This document shows positions 56,012 through 64,000 of a stretch of DNA of 64,000 bases, piece by piece. A program made the translations under genes and the position numbers. The first letter of the stretch is position 1. The number at the start of each line of letters is the position of its first letter. The DNA comes from JAWKWH01 sp965204295 (GTDB lineage: Bacteria; Pseudomonadota; Alphaproteobacteria; Rhizobiales; Rhizobiaceae): positions 3,100,001-3,164,000 of the forward strand of contig OZ241973.1 of NCBI GenBank assembly GCA_965204295.1. Reading direction: 5' to 3'. The notes below the pieces were generated by a model that was given only the letters and a program-made list of their open reading frames with translations, was not told the DNA's origin and did no database searches.

Positions 56012-56797
56012 TTGACCAACGGTATTTCCATCGCGGCCGCGGCCGTGATCTTGATGACCGGCGCGGTCGTCGAAGCGCCGGCATTTGACAGCGAGAATGC
56101 CGAGATTAAAAAGGAAAGCCCCTGGGCGGTCTTCCGTTTCGGATTTTCGGCATACAAGAACGGCAGGAAGCAGGAAGCGGTTGAAGCCTATCGCTATGCG
56201 GCGGAGAAGGGTCAGTTGGGCGCGACCTGGAAACTGAGCCGCATGTATGCCGAAGGCGACGGCGTTGAGCGCAACGACCTGGAAGCGCTCAAGTTTTTTA
56301 TGGATATCGCGTCTCGCGATGTCGAACCCGGCAGTCCTGACGCGCCGTACAAATCGGACGCGCTGGTCGCAATCGCGAGCTATCTTAAACATGGCATACC
56401 GGGCACCGGCGTTATTCCCAATCCGGACGCGTCGCGGGATTACTATCTGCGCGCGGCCGCGACCTATCGAAACCCCGTCGCACAGTTCGAGATGGGCAGG
56501 ATGTTTCTGGTCGGTGACGGTGTGAAGCGAAACGTCAGACAGGCGGGCCGCTGGTTGCAGCTCGCAACCGAAAAAGGGCATGCTGGCGCTCAAGCGCTGC
56601 TCGGTAACCTGCTGTACCAGCGCGGAAAAGCGGTTCAGGGGCTGGCATTGATGACGGCGGCGCTCGAACGGGCGTCTCCATTGGACAAACAGTGGATTGG
56701 CGGTCTTCAGGAAGAGGCATTTGCCCTGACCGATGAAAACGACAGACGCACGGCCATTGCGCTGTCTCAGGACATGGTTGGAAACAGCGATCGATAA
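56012..56797 (+). CDS. exoR: ExoR-like Sel1-repeat periplasmic regulator
   Basis: About 261 residues from TTG 56012; TTG 55997, which overlaps the ilvD stop, is the alternative. Signal peptide ISIAAAAVILMTGAVVEAPA, then Sel1/TPR-like repeats: WAVFRFGFSAYKNGRKQEAV, LGATWKLSRMYAEGDGVERN, PVAQFEMGRMFLVGDGVKRN, AGAQALLGNLLYQRGKAVQG. Order and spacing match ExoR, the periplasmic inhibitor of the ExoS/ChvI (ChvG/ChvI) two-component system in Rhizobiales, which controls exopolysaccharide and motility. This is one of the best taxonomic clues in the window. Confidence 0.83.
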   Translation: MTNGISIAAAAVILMTGAVVEAPAFDSENAEIKKESPWAVFRFGFSAYKNGRKQEAVEAYRYAAEKGQLGATWKLSRMYAEGDGVERNDLEALKFFMDIASRDVEPGSPDAPYKSDALVAIASYLKHGIPGTGVIPNPDASRDYYLRAAATYRNPVAQFEMGRMFLVGDGVKRNVRQAGRWLQLATEKGHAGAQALLGNLLYQRGKAVQGLALMTAALERASPLDKQWIGGLQEEAFALTDENDRRTAIALSQDMVGNSDR

Positions 56798-56804
56798 TCC
56801 GCTC

Positions 56805-57238
56805 GTGCTCCGGTGATGACCGCCTCGCGCAGGCGCACGCCGGTGATCTTGCAAGCGCCGTCGTCCTGAAGTTTCAGCTTTTAGACCGCCTCATAGTTCT
56901 TTCCATCCGGCCCGATGACCAGCACTTGTTGCAATATCTGTCGATCGTCGATTTCCACGGATTTGCCGAATTCGTGCTTTTGAGGTTTCCAAACCGGTTC
57001 GTAACCGCAGGTCACCATGTTCATGAAGGCGTCAACGCTTGGAAATATCCGTTTATACCGGGCGCGGCATACGAATATGCCGCGGCACTGTCGTCGGCGA
57101 GAAACGCCTTTATCTGGCCGTCAATTGCGCTTTGCGCGGCATTTGTTGAGGCTTCTCCGGCAAGTCCGGCGGACAATTAGGGGTGACTCCAAAAAACATT
57201 GCAATCGTTGCGGTAGTAAATTTTCGGAGTTTCCGCAT
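56805..57238 (-). pseudogene. DUF4864 family protein with at least three lesions
   Basis: Minus-strand pieces in different frames add up to a DUF4864 protein. A signal peptide starts at ATG 57238 behind GGGAGAAA (MRKLRKFTTATIAMFFGV). Another frame gives AAQSAIDGQIKAFLADDSAA and YSYAAPGI; a third gives FPSVDAFMNMVTCGYEPVWK and LVIGPDGKNYEAV, then TAA (Tyr codon TAT expected), then KLKLQDDGACKITGVRLREA. Total span fits the usual 140 or so residues. Two frameshifts plus a nonsense codon make it a true pseudogene rather than a single sequencing error. Function of the family is unknown; members are secreted. Confidence 0.65.
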
Positions 57239-57316
57239 CGAATTTCTCCCATAGTGTTGGATGGCGCCACAACAGGGTATGCGCAAAAAGCGCGCTCACG
57301 GATCACCGCCTGATGC

Positions 57317-57781
57317 TTACCGGCTCAGTTTGGTGGTCAACTCGTCGAGCATTTCCAACAAGAGCGAGATTTTTTCTTCGCCATAGCGGCGTTCGAGGTC
57401 TGCGTAAATCTCCCTGCTTTCCGGCGCGACTTCGCGAATCAGGTCTTCGCCGCCCTTGGAAATCTCGACCAGGATCCGGCGGCCGTCCCCCCGGTCACGA
57501 ATTATGGAGACCATTGCGCGTTCGCTGAGCACCTTCAAAATACGGGTGAGACTGGGCGGCAATATCGACGCATGAGACGCGAGGTTGCTGGCGTCAAGCG
57601 GCTTTCCCATTTCGCTCAGGACACGCAGGACGCGCCATTGCTGCTCGGTAATTCCGTGGCGGGCCAATACGGGCCGAAATCCGGCCATGACGGCTTCACG
57701 CGCGCGAAGCAGGGCAATTGGAAGCGATTTTCGCGTATCTGGAGGAATATCGTTCCTTATGCTGTCGCCTGCTGAATTCAA
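57317..57781 (-). CDS. hpaR: MarR-family regulator of homoprotocatechuate degradation (HpaR-like)
   Basis: 154 residues from TTG 57781, overlapping the stop of the preceding gene by 4 nt. The start RKSLPIALLRAREAVMAGFRP and HGITEQQWRVLRVLSEMGKP are typical of HpaR, followed by the winged-helix HASILPPSLTRILKVLSERA and the wing IIRDRGDGRRILVEISKGG. It would repress the hpa genes until the aromatic substrate (4-hydroxyphenylacetate or homoprotocatechuate) appears. It is last in a three-gene minus operon; the palindrome at 59590-59601 is its likely site. Confidence 0.83.
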   Translation of the reverse strand: MNSAGDSIRNDIPPDTRKSLPIALLRAREAVMAGFRPVLARHGITEQQWRVLRVLSEMGKPLDASNLASHASILPPSLTRILKVLSERAMVSIIRDRGDGRRILVEISKGGEDLIREVAPESREIYADLERRYGEEKISLLLEMLDELTTKLSR

Positions 57782-58623
57782 TCGGTTTCCTTCTCAATTC
57801 GATTCGGCAAGATACCGACGCCCTCGACTTCGACCTCGACCAGATCACCGGGCTTCAGCCATTTCGGAGGATCGAATCGCGCACCGGCTCCGGCCGGGGT
57901 TCCGGTGGCGATCATATCGCCGGGAAGCAATTTCGTGAATGTGGAAATGTATTCGATCAACCGGGAAAACGGAAAAATCATCGAAGCGGTGGTGTCTTTC
58001 TGACGGATTTCGCCGTTGACCCGTGTTTCGATCGCCAGGTTCTCCAGATCAAGTCCGGAAAGTTCGGTCTCGATCCAGGGGCCGAAACTGCCCGACCTGT
58101 CGAAATTCTTGCCCTGTGTGACATTGAATTTGCCATGCCTGATCCAATCGCGGACTGACCCTTCGTTCATGATTGTGAGGCCGGCAATGTGTTTTTTGGT
58201 TTCAGGCGGCTCTATTCTCCGTCCGGCTTTGCCGATTACGAGCACGATTTCACCTTCGTAGTCGAGCCGTTCCGATGCTTTGGGAATCAGAACCGACTCA
58301 TGCGGATGCGAAAATGAACGGACGCCGCGCATAAAAAGCGAGGGATAGGCCGGTTCCTCGGAATCGTCGCGATATTCCGCATTGCGGTTCGCATAGTTGA
58401 CTCCAACGCAGAATATCCGCTCCGGATCGGGAAGCGGCAGACAAAGCGCGACTTCATCAAGCGCCTTGTCCGGCTTTCCCTTCGCAAGCGACGCGGCTTT
58501 TTCGATTTCGCCCTTTTCGATAATCTCGCGGACCGACATCCAGCCGCCGCGCATTGTGAGGTCAAATAATCCGGGTTCCGCAATCGCGCCCACCCGGTCC
58601 GTGTCGAAAGTACAAAGTCTCAT
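57778..58623 (-). CDS. hpaG: Fumarylacetoacetate hydrolase family protein (HpaG/HpcE-like isomerase/decarboxylase)
   Basis: 281 residues from ATG 58623 (overlapping the upstream stop by 1 nt; GTG 58626 is possible). FAH-fold motifs: IFCVGVNYANRNAEY, the metal site in DYEGEIVLVIGKAGRRI (acidic ligands), GLTIMNEGSVRDWI, KNFDRSGSFGPWI and DMIATGTPAGAG. In this setting the likely reaction is decarboxylation and isomerisation of 5-carboxymethyl-2-oxo-hex-3-ene-1,7-dioate. E. coli HpaG is a two-domain duplication of this fold; here there is one copy, as in many other bacteria, so both activities may not reside here. Confidence 0.78.
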   Translation of the reverse strand: MRLCTFDTDRVGAIAEPGLFDLTMRGGWMSVREIIEKGEIEKAASLAKGKPDKALDEVALCLPLPDPERIFCVGVNYANRNAEYRDDSEEPAYPSLFMRGVRSFSHPHESVLIPKASERLDYEGEIVLVIGKAGRRIEPPETKKHIAGLTIMNEGSVRDWIRHGKFNVTQGKNFDRSGSFGPWIETELSGLDLENLAIETRVNGEIRQKDTTASMIFPFSRLIEYISTFTKLLPGDMIATGTPAGAGARFDPPKWLKPGDLVEVEVEGVGILPNRIEKETD

Positions 58624-59525
58624 CACAAAAGTCCGGTTTTTGCGAGGACATCGTCGAGACGCTTTTCCAGTTCCGGCGTCGCCGGCATCAATGGAAGACG
58701 ATGTTCATTTTCCGGCATGATTCCCAGTTTTTTCATCATGTATTTCATGGGGATCGGGTTGATGTCATAAAAAACGGCCTTGTTGATTTCGAAGAGCCGA
58801 CGGTGCAACGCACGGGCGCCGGCCAGATCATTGCTCCACACGGCTTCGCACATGTCCGAAAGCGGTTCTGGCCGCAAATTGCCGACCGCATTCATCAGCC
58901 CGCATGCGCCCGCCGCCATCATTGGGAACGATAATTCCTCAAGTCCGACAAAAACACGCAGATTCTCGTCAATCTCCTCAAACAGATCGGACACATATCC
59001 AAGGTCCGGGGACGCATGTTTCATGCCGACGAATGTAGGGCACGTTTCACTGATCCGCCTGGCCGTTTCGATTTTCACGTCGACGGCCGCTCTTGCCGGA
59101 ATATGATAGATCATCCAGGGCTTGTCGTGGATTTCGTTCAGGCGGCGATAATACTCCACCAGACCGCGTTGCGGGGGACGCGAGTAGTAGGGAGTGACAA
59201 TCAGCAACGCGTCGACTTCCGGTTTTGACGCGGCATATCGGGTCAGTGCTTCCGTTTCGGCGAAGCTCTGAGAACCGGTAGCCACGACCACTGTCAGGTT
59301 TCCCGCCGCGGCTTCGACCGCGACATCGACAATCCTGTTTCGTTCCTCGACCGTTAGTGAGGAGGGTTCCGATGTCGTGCCGTTGACAAGGACTCCGTGC
59401 GAGCCCTCCCTCGCCTGAAATTCCACCAAACCGGCATAGGCATGGTAATCGACCTCACCATCGCGAAACGGTGTCACCAGGGGCGGAATCGAGCCTTTGA
59501 GAAAGTCTTTGTCCAATGACAGCAT
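58623..59525 (-). CDS. Dihydrodipicolinate synthase-family aldolase/lyase
   Basis: 300 residues with AGGAGG ahead of ATG 59525. DapA/NanA family pattern: PPLVTPFRDGEVDYHAYAGL, GVLVNGTTSEPSSLTVEER, the active-site Tyr in VTPYYSRPPQ and the Schiff-base Lys in FVGMKHASPD. First gene of the minus operon with the FAH-family gene and hpaR. It may replace the class II aldolase HpaI, cleaving 2,4-dihydroxyhept-2-ene-1,7-dioate to pyruvate and succinate semialdehyde; I see no hpaI in the window. That role is inferred from context. Not expected to be lysine-pathway DapA. Confidence 0.75.
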   Translation of the reverse strand: MLSLDKDFLKGSIPPLVTPFRDGEVDYHAYAGLVEFQAREGSHGVLVNGTTSEPSSLTVEERNRIVDVAVEAAAGNLTVVVATGSQSFAETEALTRYAASKPEVDALLIVTPYYSRPPQRGLVEYYRRLNEIHDKPWMIYHIPARAAVDVKIETARRISETCPTFVGMKHASPDLGYVSDLFEEIDENLRVFVGLEELSFPMMAAGACGLMNAVGNLRPEPLSDMCEAVWSNDLAGARALHRRLFEINKAVFYDINPIPMKYMMKKLGIMPENEHRLPLMPATPELEKRLDDVLAKTGLL

Positions 59526-59568
59526 GCGCGCCTCCTGTAGCCGATCAAGTCAGCCGGATAGTTCGAGA

Positions 59569-59601
59569 TTGACATTGCATGCGAAATGATTAACATGTTA
59601 A
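59569..59601 (+). promoter_or_regulatory. hpaF promoter with palindromic operator over the -10 box
   Basis: TTGACA (59569-59574), 16 bp, TAACAT (59591-59596) make a good sigma-70 promoter reading to hpaF at 59635. The perfect 12-bp palindrome TTAACATGTTAA (59590-59601) covers the -10 box, as expected for a MarR-type repressor, and lies between the two divergent hpa operons. Confidence 0.6.
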
Positions 59602-59634
59602 ACAGGGCGAGGCAATGTAGAAACGGAGCGCGCC

Positions 59635-60021
59635 GTGCCACACCTTAACATCGAATACAGCAGCAATCTTGAGGCTAGGGTGCCCATGGATGATTTTTGC
59701 GAAGCGATGCTGAGGGCCGCGCTGGCGACCGGCGTGTTCGAAACAGGCGCCGTGAGAGTGAGAGCAACCATGTGCAGCAGCTTTGCAATTGCCGATGATC
59801 ACCCGGAAAATGCGTTTTTGGACATGTTGCTTCGAATTGGCGCGGGCCGTGACCTCGAAACGAAAAAACGGGCGGGTGAGGCGATTTTCGCCGCCGCCAG
59901 AGCTTATCTTTCCGACCTTTTCAATACGCCCCACTTCGCATTGTCTTTCGAGATTCGGGAGATCGACAGGGATTTGAGCTGGCGGGTAAACGTCATACAC
60001 CCACGGCTAAGGGGTCGATAA
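59635..60021 (+). CDS. hpaF: 5-carboxymethyl-2-hydroxymuconate delta-isomerase
   Basis: 128 residues from GTG 59635. The start MPHLNIEYSSNLE puts Pro at position 2, which after Met removal becomes the catalytic N-terminal proline of the tautomerase superfamily. Later ALSFEIREIDRDLSWRVNVI is typical of CHMI. It isomerises 5-carboxymethyl-2-hydroxymuconate in the homoprotocatechuate meta-cleavage pathway. First gene of the plus operon, 13 nt before hpaE. Confidence 0.86.
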   Translation: MPHLNIEYSSNLEARVPMDDFCEAMLRAALATGVFETGAVRVRATMCSSFAIADDHPENAFLDMLLRIGAGRDLETKKRAGEAIFAAARAYLSDLFNTPHFALSFEIREIDRDLSWRVNVIHPRLRGR

Positions 60022-60034
60022 CGGAACCCGCAGG

Positions 60035-61552
60035 ATGATCGAACTGAAAGACAATCTGGCGAAGGCGGATGCTTATCTGAAGCGCTTCCGGGAAGGGGGC
60101 GTTTCAAACCATATCAATGGCGAGGCGGTATGGCCGGCATCGGACGGGGCGTTCGAGACGATCTCTCCGGTTGATTTGAATCCGATTGCAAGGGTCGCGC
60201 GCGGAACCGGCGACGATATCGATACCGCCGCAAAAGCGGCAAAGGAGGCCTTTCCGGGCTGGCGGGATGTCGGCGGCGGCGAACGCAGGAAGATCCTGCA
60301 TGATATTGCGGATGCGATTATGGCGCGGGCGGAAGAAATCGCCTTTATCGAGTGCATGGACACCGGTCAGGCGCTCCGTTTCATGTCGAAAGCCGCGCTT
60401 CGCGGGGCAGAGAATTTTCGTTTCTTCGCGAACCGGGCGCCCGACGCCCGTGACGGAAAGTCGCTTAAGACTTCAGGCCAGGTGAACCTGACCACAAGGG
60501 TTCCAATTGGGCCGGTTGGCATAATTACGCCGTGGAATACGCCCTTCATGCTGTCCACATGGAAAATCGCTCCGGCGCTGGCGGCAGGCTGCACCGTCGT
60601 TCACAAACCGGCCGAGTTTTCGCCGTTGACAGCGCGTCTTCTGATCGAGATTGCAGAGGAAGTCGGGCTTCCAAAGGGTGTCTGGAACCTGGTCAATGGT
60701 TTTGGCGAGGAGGCCGGCAAAGCCTTGACCGAACATCCCGATATAAAAGCCATCGGCTTTGTCGGCGAAAGTCGGACCGGTTCGATGATCATGAAACAGG
60801 GCGCGGATACGCTCAAGCGGACTCACTTCGAACTGGGCGGCAAAAACCCGGTCATCGTTTTTGCTGATGCCGATCTGGAGCGGGCGGCGGATGCGGCCGT
60901 ATTTATGATCTATTCGCTCAATGGCGAGCGCTGCACATCGTCGTCACGGCTGCTGGTCGAGCAATCGGTCCACGATGAATTCGTTGCCAGGGTTGCGAAA
61001 AAGGCAAATCGCATCAAGGTCGGTCACCCGCTTGATCCGGAGACGGTGGTGGGACCGTTGATCCACCCTGTTCACGAGAAGAAAGTTCTGTCCTACTTCG
61101 ACCTGGCGCGAGAGGAGGGCGCAACGGTTGTGGCGGGCGGCGCAAAAGCCGACGGTCCGGGTGGCGGATGTTATGTGCAGCCGACGTTGTTTACCGGCGC
61201 CGACAACCGGATGCGTATTGCGCGTGAGGAGATATTCGGTCCGGTCCTGACAGCGATCCCGTTCAAGGATGAGGCCGAGGCGCTGCAAATCGCCAATGAT
61301 ACCGACTACGGCCTGACCGGATATCTTTGGACGTCGGATGTGACGCGCGTATTCCGGTTCACCGAGCGACTGGAAGCGGGCATGATCTGGGTGAATTCAG
61401 AGAACGCCCGCCACCTGCCGACGCCCTTCGGAGGCGCGAAAAATTCGGGAATCGGTCGAGACGGCGGTGACTGGTCTTTTGATTTCTATATGGAAACCAA
61501 GAACATCGCATTCGCAACGACCGCTCACAGCATACCGAAACTGAGCGGATGA
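60035..61552 (+). CDS. hpaE: 5-carboxymethyl-2-hydroxymuconate semialdehyde dehydrogenase
   Basis: 505-residue NAD-dependent aldehyde dehydrogenase. ITPWNTPFMLSTWKIAPAL, GFVGESRTGSMIMKQG, catalytic Glu in THFELGGKNPVIVF, catalytic Cys in LNGERCTSSSRLLVE, and NSENARHLPTPFGGAKNSG at the end, a pattern specific to HpaE-type enzymes. It oxidises the ring-cleavage product of homoprotocatechuate. It sits between hpaF and hpaD in one operon. Confidence 0.9.
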   Translation: MIELKDNLAKADAYLKRFREGGVSNHINGEAVWPASDGAFETISPVDLNPIARVARGTGDDIDTAAKAAKEAFPGWRDVGGGERRKILHDIADAIMARAEEIAFIECMDTGQALRFMSKAALRGAENFRFFANRAPDARDGKSLKTSGQVNLTTRVPIGPVGIITPWNTPFMLSTWKIAPALAAGCTVVHKPAEFSPLTARLLIEIAEEVGLPKGVWNLVNGFGEEAGKALTEHPDIKAIGFVGESRTGSMIMKQGADTLKRTHFELGGKNPVIVFADADLERAADAAVFMIYSLNGERCTSSSRLLVEQSVHDEFVARVAKKANRIKVGHPLDPETVVGPLIHPVHEKKVLSYFDLAREEGATVVAGGAKADGPGGGCYVQPTLFTGADNRMRIAREEIFGPVLTAIPFKDEAEALQIANDTDYGLTGYLWTSDVTRVFRFTERLEAGMIWVNSENARHLPTPFGGAKNSGIGRDGGDWSFDFYMETKNIAFATTAHSIPKLSG

Positions 61553-61618
61553 CCGGCGAGGCCAACATCGTCTTGCCGGTCCGCTGACCGGATACAATTT
61601 TCTGCAAGGAGCCTGATC

Positions 61619-62599
61619 TTGCCGGTGCCGGTCTTCAATCTTTATCCGCCGTTCAATATCGTCCGGCTCAGCCATGTGGAATTTGTCGCTACCGATCTGG
61701 GCGCAAGCCGGGCGTTTTACGCTGACATGCTCGGTCTTCAGGTCACGCATGAAGACAGCGATGCCATCCGCCTCAGGGCGATGGAGGAACGCGGCCATCA
61801 CTGTATTGTGCTGAGAAGAGGCGACGAAGCGGTTGTCAACGTGCTTGGCTTCAAGGTTTATTCAGAAAATGATCTGGACAAGGCTAGGGATTGGTTTGAG
61901 GGCAGGGGACTGCCGTGCTCCTGGGTGGAACGGGAATTTCAGGGCCGCACGCTTCGCATCCGCGACCCTCAAGGCATGCCGCTGGAATTCTACTTCAAGA
62001 TGGACCAGCTTGAACCGATACACCAGAAATACAAGTTTTATCACGGCGTCAAGCCGCTGCGCATCGACCACGTCAACTGTTTCTCGACCCATGTCGACGA
62101 TGCCGTCGCGTTCTACAACGATATCGGCTTCCGCGTTACGGAGTACACCGAGGATGAGGAAACCGGCCGGTTGTGGGCGGCGTGGATGCATCGCAAGGGC
62201 GGCGTCCACGACATGGCGTTTACCAACGGGCGCGGGCCACGGCTGCATCACACGGCGTTCTGGGTTGCCAATCCATTGCACATCATTGAACTGCTTGACG
62301 TCATGTCGACGTCCGGATATCTGGACAATATCGAACGCGGTCCCGGCAGACACGGTATTTCGAACGCGTTTTTTCTCTATATCCGCGACCCAGACGGGAA
62401 CCGCGTCGAAATCTACAGTTCCGATTATCAAACCGTCGACCCTGACCACGAACCCGTCAAATGGGATTTGAAGGATCCGCAACGCCAGACGCTGTGGGGC
62501 GCGCCGGCGCCGAGATCTTGGTTTGAAGAGGGATCGGTTTTCGACGGCGTCGAAGTCGAGGAACCTGATTTGAAGGCGCAGCCCATCGTTGCGCCTTAG
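61619..62599 (+). CDS. hpaD: 3,4-dihydroxyphenylacetate 2,3-dioxygenase
   Basis: 326-residue extradiol (type I, vicinal oxygen chelate) dioxygenase from TTG 61619, with AAGGAGCC upstream. Two VOC modules are visible; the second carries the metal ligands: His in LRIDHVNCF, His in RLHHTAFWVAN and Glu in DGNRVEIYSSDY. It opens the ring of homoprotocatechuate between C2 and C3. The order hpaF-hpaE-hpaD gives three successive steps in one operon. Confidence 0.92.
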   Translation: MPVPVFNLYPPFNIVRLSHVEFVATDLGASRAFYADMLGLQVTHEDSDAIRLRAMEERGHHCIVLRRGDEAVVNVLGFKVYSENDLDKARDWFEGRGLPCSWVEREFQGRTLRIRDPQGMPLEFYFKMDQLEPIHQKYKFYHGVKPLRIDHVNCFSTHVDDAVAFYNDIGFRVTEYTEDEETGRLWAAWMHRKGGVHDMAFTNGRGPRLHHTAFWVANPLHIIELLDVMSTSGYLDNIERGPGRHGISNAFFLYIRDPDGNRVEIYSSDYQTVDPDHEPVKWDLKDPQRQTLWGAPAPRSWFEEGSVFDGVEVEEPDLKAQPIVAP

Positions 62600-62627
62600 G
62601 CTGTGGTGACGATTGAGCAGGATCAAA

Positions 62628-64000
62628 ATGGATAGCGATCAATTCCGCCAATGGCTGCACCGAACTGCCGACTGGAGCGCCGACTATCGGACAGAGTTGC
62701 CTGAAAAACCGGTTCGGGCGCAGACCGCCCCAGGCGAAATCGCTGCCCTGATTGCCGATTCGCCTCCCGAGTCGCCGGAAAGCTTTGAGAAAATCTTCGC
62801 GGATTTCGAAGCAATTGTACCCGACGGCATGACGCATTGGCAGCATCCGCGCTTTTTCGCCTATTTCCCGTCAAATGCCGCTCCCGAATCAGTGATAGCG
62901 GAAAATCTCGCCTCGGCGATGGCCGCTCAATGCATGTTATGGCAGACCTCGCCCGCGGCCACCGAAATCGAGACGAAAATGATGGATTGGCTGCGTCAGG
63001 CGATCGGCCTTTCGGAGGGTTTCTCCGGGGTTATTCAGGATTCCGCCTCATCGGCAACGCTTTGCGCGGTTTTGATCATGCGTGAACGCGCCCTTGATTG
63101 GAAGGGCAACGAGAGCGGTCTGACCGTGCAAAAGCGGCTGCGTATTTATGCTTCCGATCAGGTGCACACATCGGTCGATCGCGCAATCTGGGTCGCAGGG
63201 GTCGGTCAGGACAATCTTGTCAGGATACCGACATCCGGGCGGTTGCGTTCAATAAATGTTGAAGCGCTCGACGCGGCGATCGAGGCCGATCTGGCCGCGG
63301 GCCGCCTGCCGGCCGGCATCATTGCCTGCACCGGCGGCACCAGCACCGGATCAAGCGATGACATTGACGCTGTTTGCAAAGTTGCGGGCAGGCACGGTCT
63401 TTATGTTCATGTTGACGCCGCCTGGGCCGGCTCCGCCATGATTTGTCCCGAGTTCCGGGAATTGTGGAACGGCGTGAATGACGCCGATTCAGTCGTGTTC
63501 AACCCGCACAAATGGCTCGGCGTTCAGTTCGATTGCTCGGCCCATTTCCTGCGGAATCCCGATGATCTGGTTCGAACTCTGGCGATCCGACCGGAATATC
63601 TGAAAACGCATGGCCACGATGGGTTGATCAACTACTCGGAATGGACTGTCCCGCTCGGCCGGCGGTTCCGGGCGCTCAAAGTGTGGTTTCTCATGCGTTC
63701 CCATGGTTTGGAAAATCTGCGGGCCATGATCCGCGATCACGTCGAATGGTCGAATGCGCTTGCCGGGAGACTTCGAAAAACGTCCGGTTTCGAACTCGTG
63801 ACCGAACCGGTATTGTCTCTTTTCAGCTTCAGGCATGTTCCCGCAGGCGTGGCGGATCCGGATGCCCATAATCTCAGGCTTCTTGACGCCATTAACGATG
63901 ACGGCCGGATTTATCTGACCCAGACCAAGGTGGATGGCGCGTTCGCGATACGCTTTCAGGCCGGCTCGTTCAATTCGCGTCGCGAAGATGTGGACATGGC
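62628..64000 (+). CDS. Aromatic-L-amino-acid decarboxylase family, 3' end cut by window
   Basis: PLP-dependent group II decarboxylase, about 457 residues visible and still open at the window end. Hallmarks: WQHPRFFAYFPSNAAPESVI, SPAATEIETKMMDWL, GVIQDSASSATLCAVL, VHVDAAWAGSAMICPE and the PLP Lys in NPHKWLGVQFDCSAHF, then TVPLGRRFRALKVWF. It starts 28 nt after hpaD, so it is likely in the same operon. Decarboxylation of tyrosine or DOPA gives tyramine or dopamine, precursors of (3,4-di)hydroxyphenylacetate, which would link aromatic amino acids to the hpa pathway. Substrate is inferred; tryptophan or phenylalanine are alternatives. Confidence 0.87.
   Translation, partial: MDSDQFRQWLHRTADWSADYRTELPEKPVRAQTAPGEIAALIADSPPESPESFEKIFADFEAIVPDGMTHWQHPRFFAYFPSNAAPESVIAENLASAMAAQCMLWQTSPAATEIETKMMDWLRQAIGLSEGFSGVIQDSASSATLCAVLIMRERALDWKGNESGLTVQKRLRIYASDQVHTSVDRAIWVAGVGQDNLVRIPTSGRLRSINVEALDAAIEADLAAGRLPAGIIACTGGTSTGSSDDIDAVCKVAGRHGLYVHVDAAWAGSAMICPEFRELWNGVNDADSVVFNPHKWLGVQFDCSAHFLRNPDDLVRTLAIRPEYLKTHGHDGLINYSEWTVPLGRRFRALKVWFLMRSHGLENLRAMIRDHVEWSNALAGRLRKTSGFELVTEPVLSLFSFRHVPAGVADPDAHNLRLLDAINDDGRIYLTQTKVDGAFAIRFQAGSFNSRREDVDM

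Noticed and set aside
1..64000. CRISPR arrays, rRNA genes, insertion sequences
   Set aside because: No regularly spaced repeats, rRNA-like segments, transposase frames or terminal inverted repeats were noticed anywhere in the window.

Overview
The window is a GC-rich chromosomal segment of an alphaproteobacterium, most likely a member of Hyphomicrobiales (Rhizobiales). The signs are an ExoR-type Sel1-repeat regulator, a PopZ-type polar organizer upstream of valS, a long PutA beside a (broken) Lrp-type putR, and frequent GTG/TTG starts. The window opens inside gabD and ends inside an aromatic amino acid decarboxylase gene.

Layout. 0-11 kb: central carbon and amino-acid catabolism (gabD, galM, putA, an Fe-alcohol dehydrogenase with a hot-dog thioesterase, pgi, fructokinase). 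11.6-20.3 kb: tetrahydrofolate-linked C1 oxidation (fhs, divergent folD, an NAD-linked formate dehydrogenase with a fused NuoE/NuoF-like subunit and a separate molybdopterin subunit). The two formate dehydrogenase genes are split by a terminator and a uracil-DNA-glycosylase-like gene. 20.5-33 kb: an XRE-cupin regulator, an Amt transporter with a tiny membrane protein, and a tight eight-gene operon for the N-methylglutamate pathway of methylamine use (mgsABC, gmaS, mgdABCD), closed by a strong terminator. 33-36 kb: alanine dehydrogenase with a divergent Lrp regulator, and cfa.

36.2-44.4 kb looks like a decayed genomic island. It lies against the 3' end of tRNA-Asn, and a 21/22 direct repeat of that tRNA end sits 8.2 kb away. 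It holds a PD-(D/E)XK-like gene interrupted by one in-frame TAG, a PEMT/ICMT-type methyltransferase, a glycerophosphodiester phosphodiesterase, a CoA-transferase remnant, and a large RecD-like helicase-nuclease interrupted by two in-frame TAGs. I saw no integrase.

44.4-57 kb: tRNA-Asn, tRNA-Cys, pcm, tolC, popZ, valS, a LivJ-like binding protein, a frameshifted terC, ilvD, exoR and a DUF4864 pseudogene. 57.3-64 kb: homoprotocatechuate (3,4-dihydroxyphenylacetate) degradation, with a MarR regulator, FAH-family isomerase/decarboxylase and DHDPS-family aldolase on one strand, and hpaF, hpaE, hpaD and an aromatic amino acid decarboxylase on the other. A palindrome sits over the -10 box of the divergent promoter.

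How it works together. Methylamine, probably taken up by the Amt protein, would be glutamylated by GmaS, converted to N-methylglutamate by MgsABC and oxidised by MgdABCD. The C1 unit would pass through FolD and Fhs to formate, and formate dehydrogenase would release CO2 and NADH. Nearly the whole route lies in one 21-kb block. The window also carries many broken genes (putR, the island genes, terC, DUF4864), so either the genome is eroding or some lesions are assembly errors. Read mapping would separate these.
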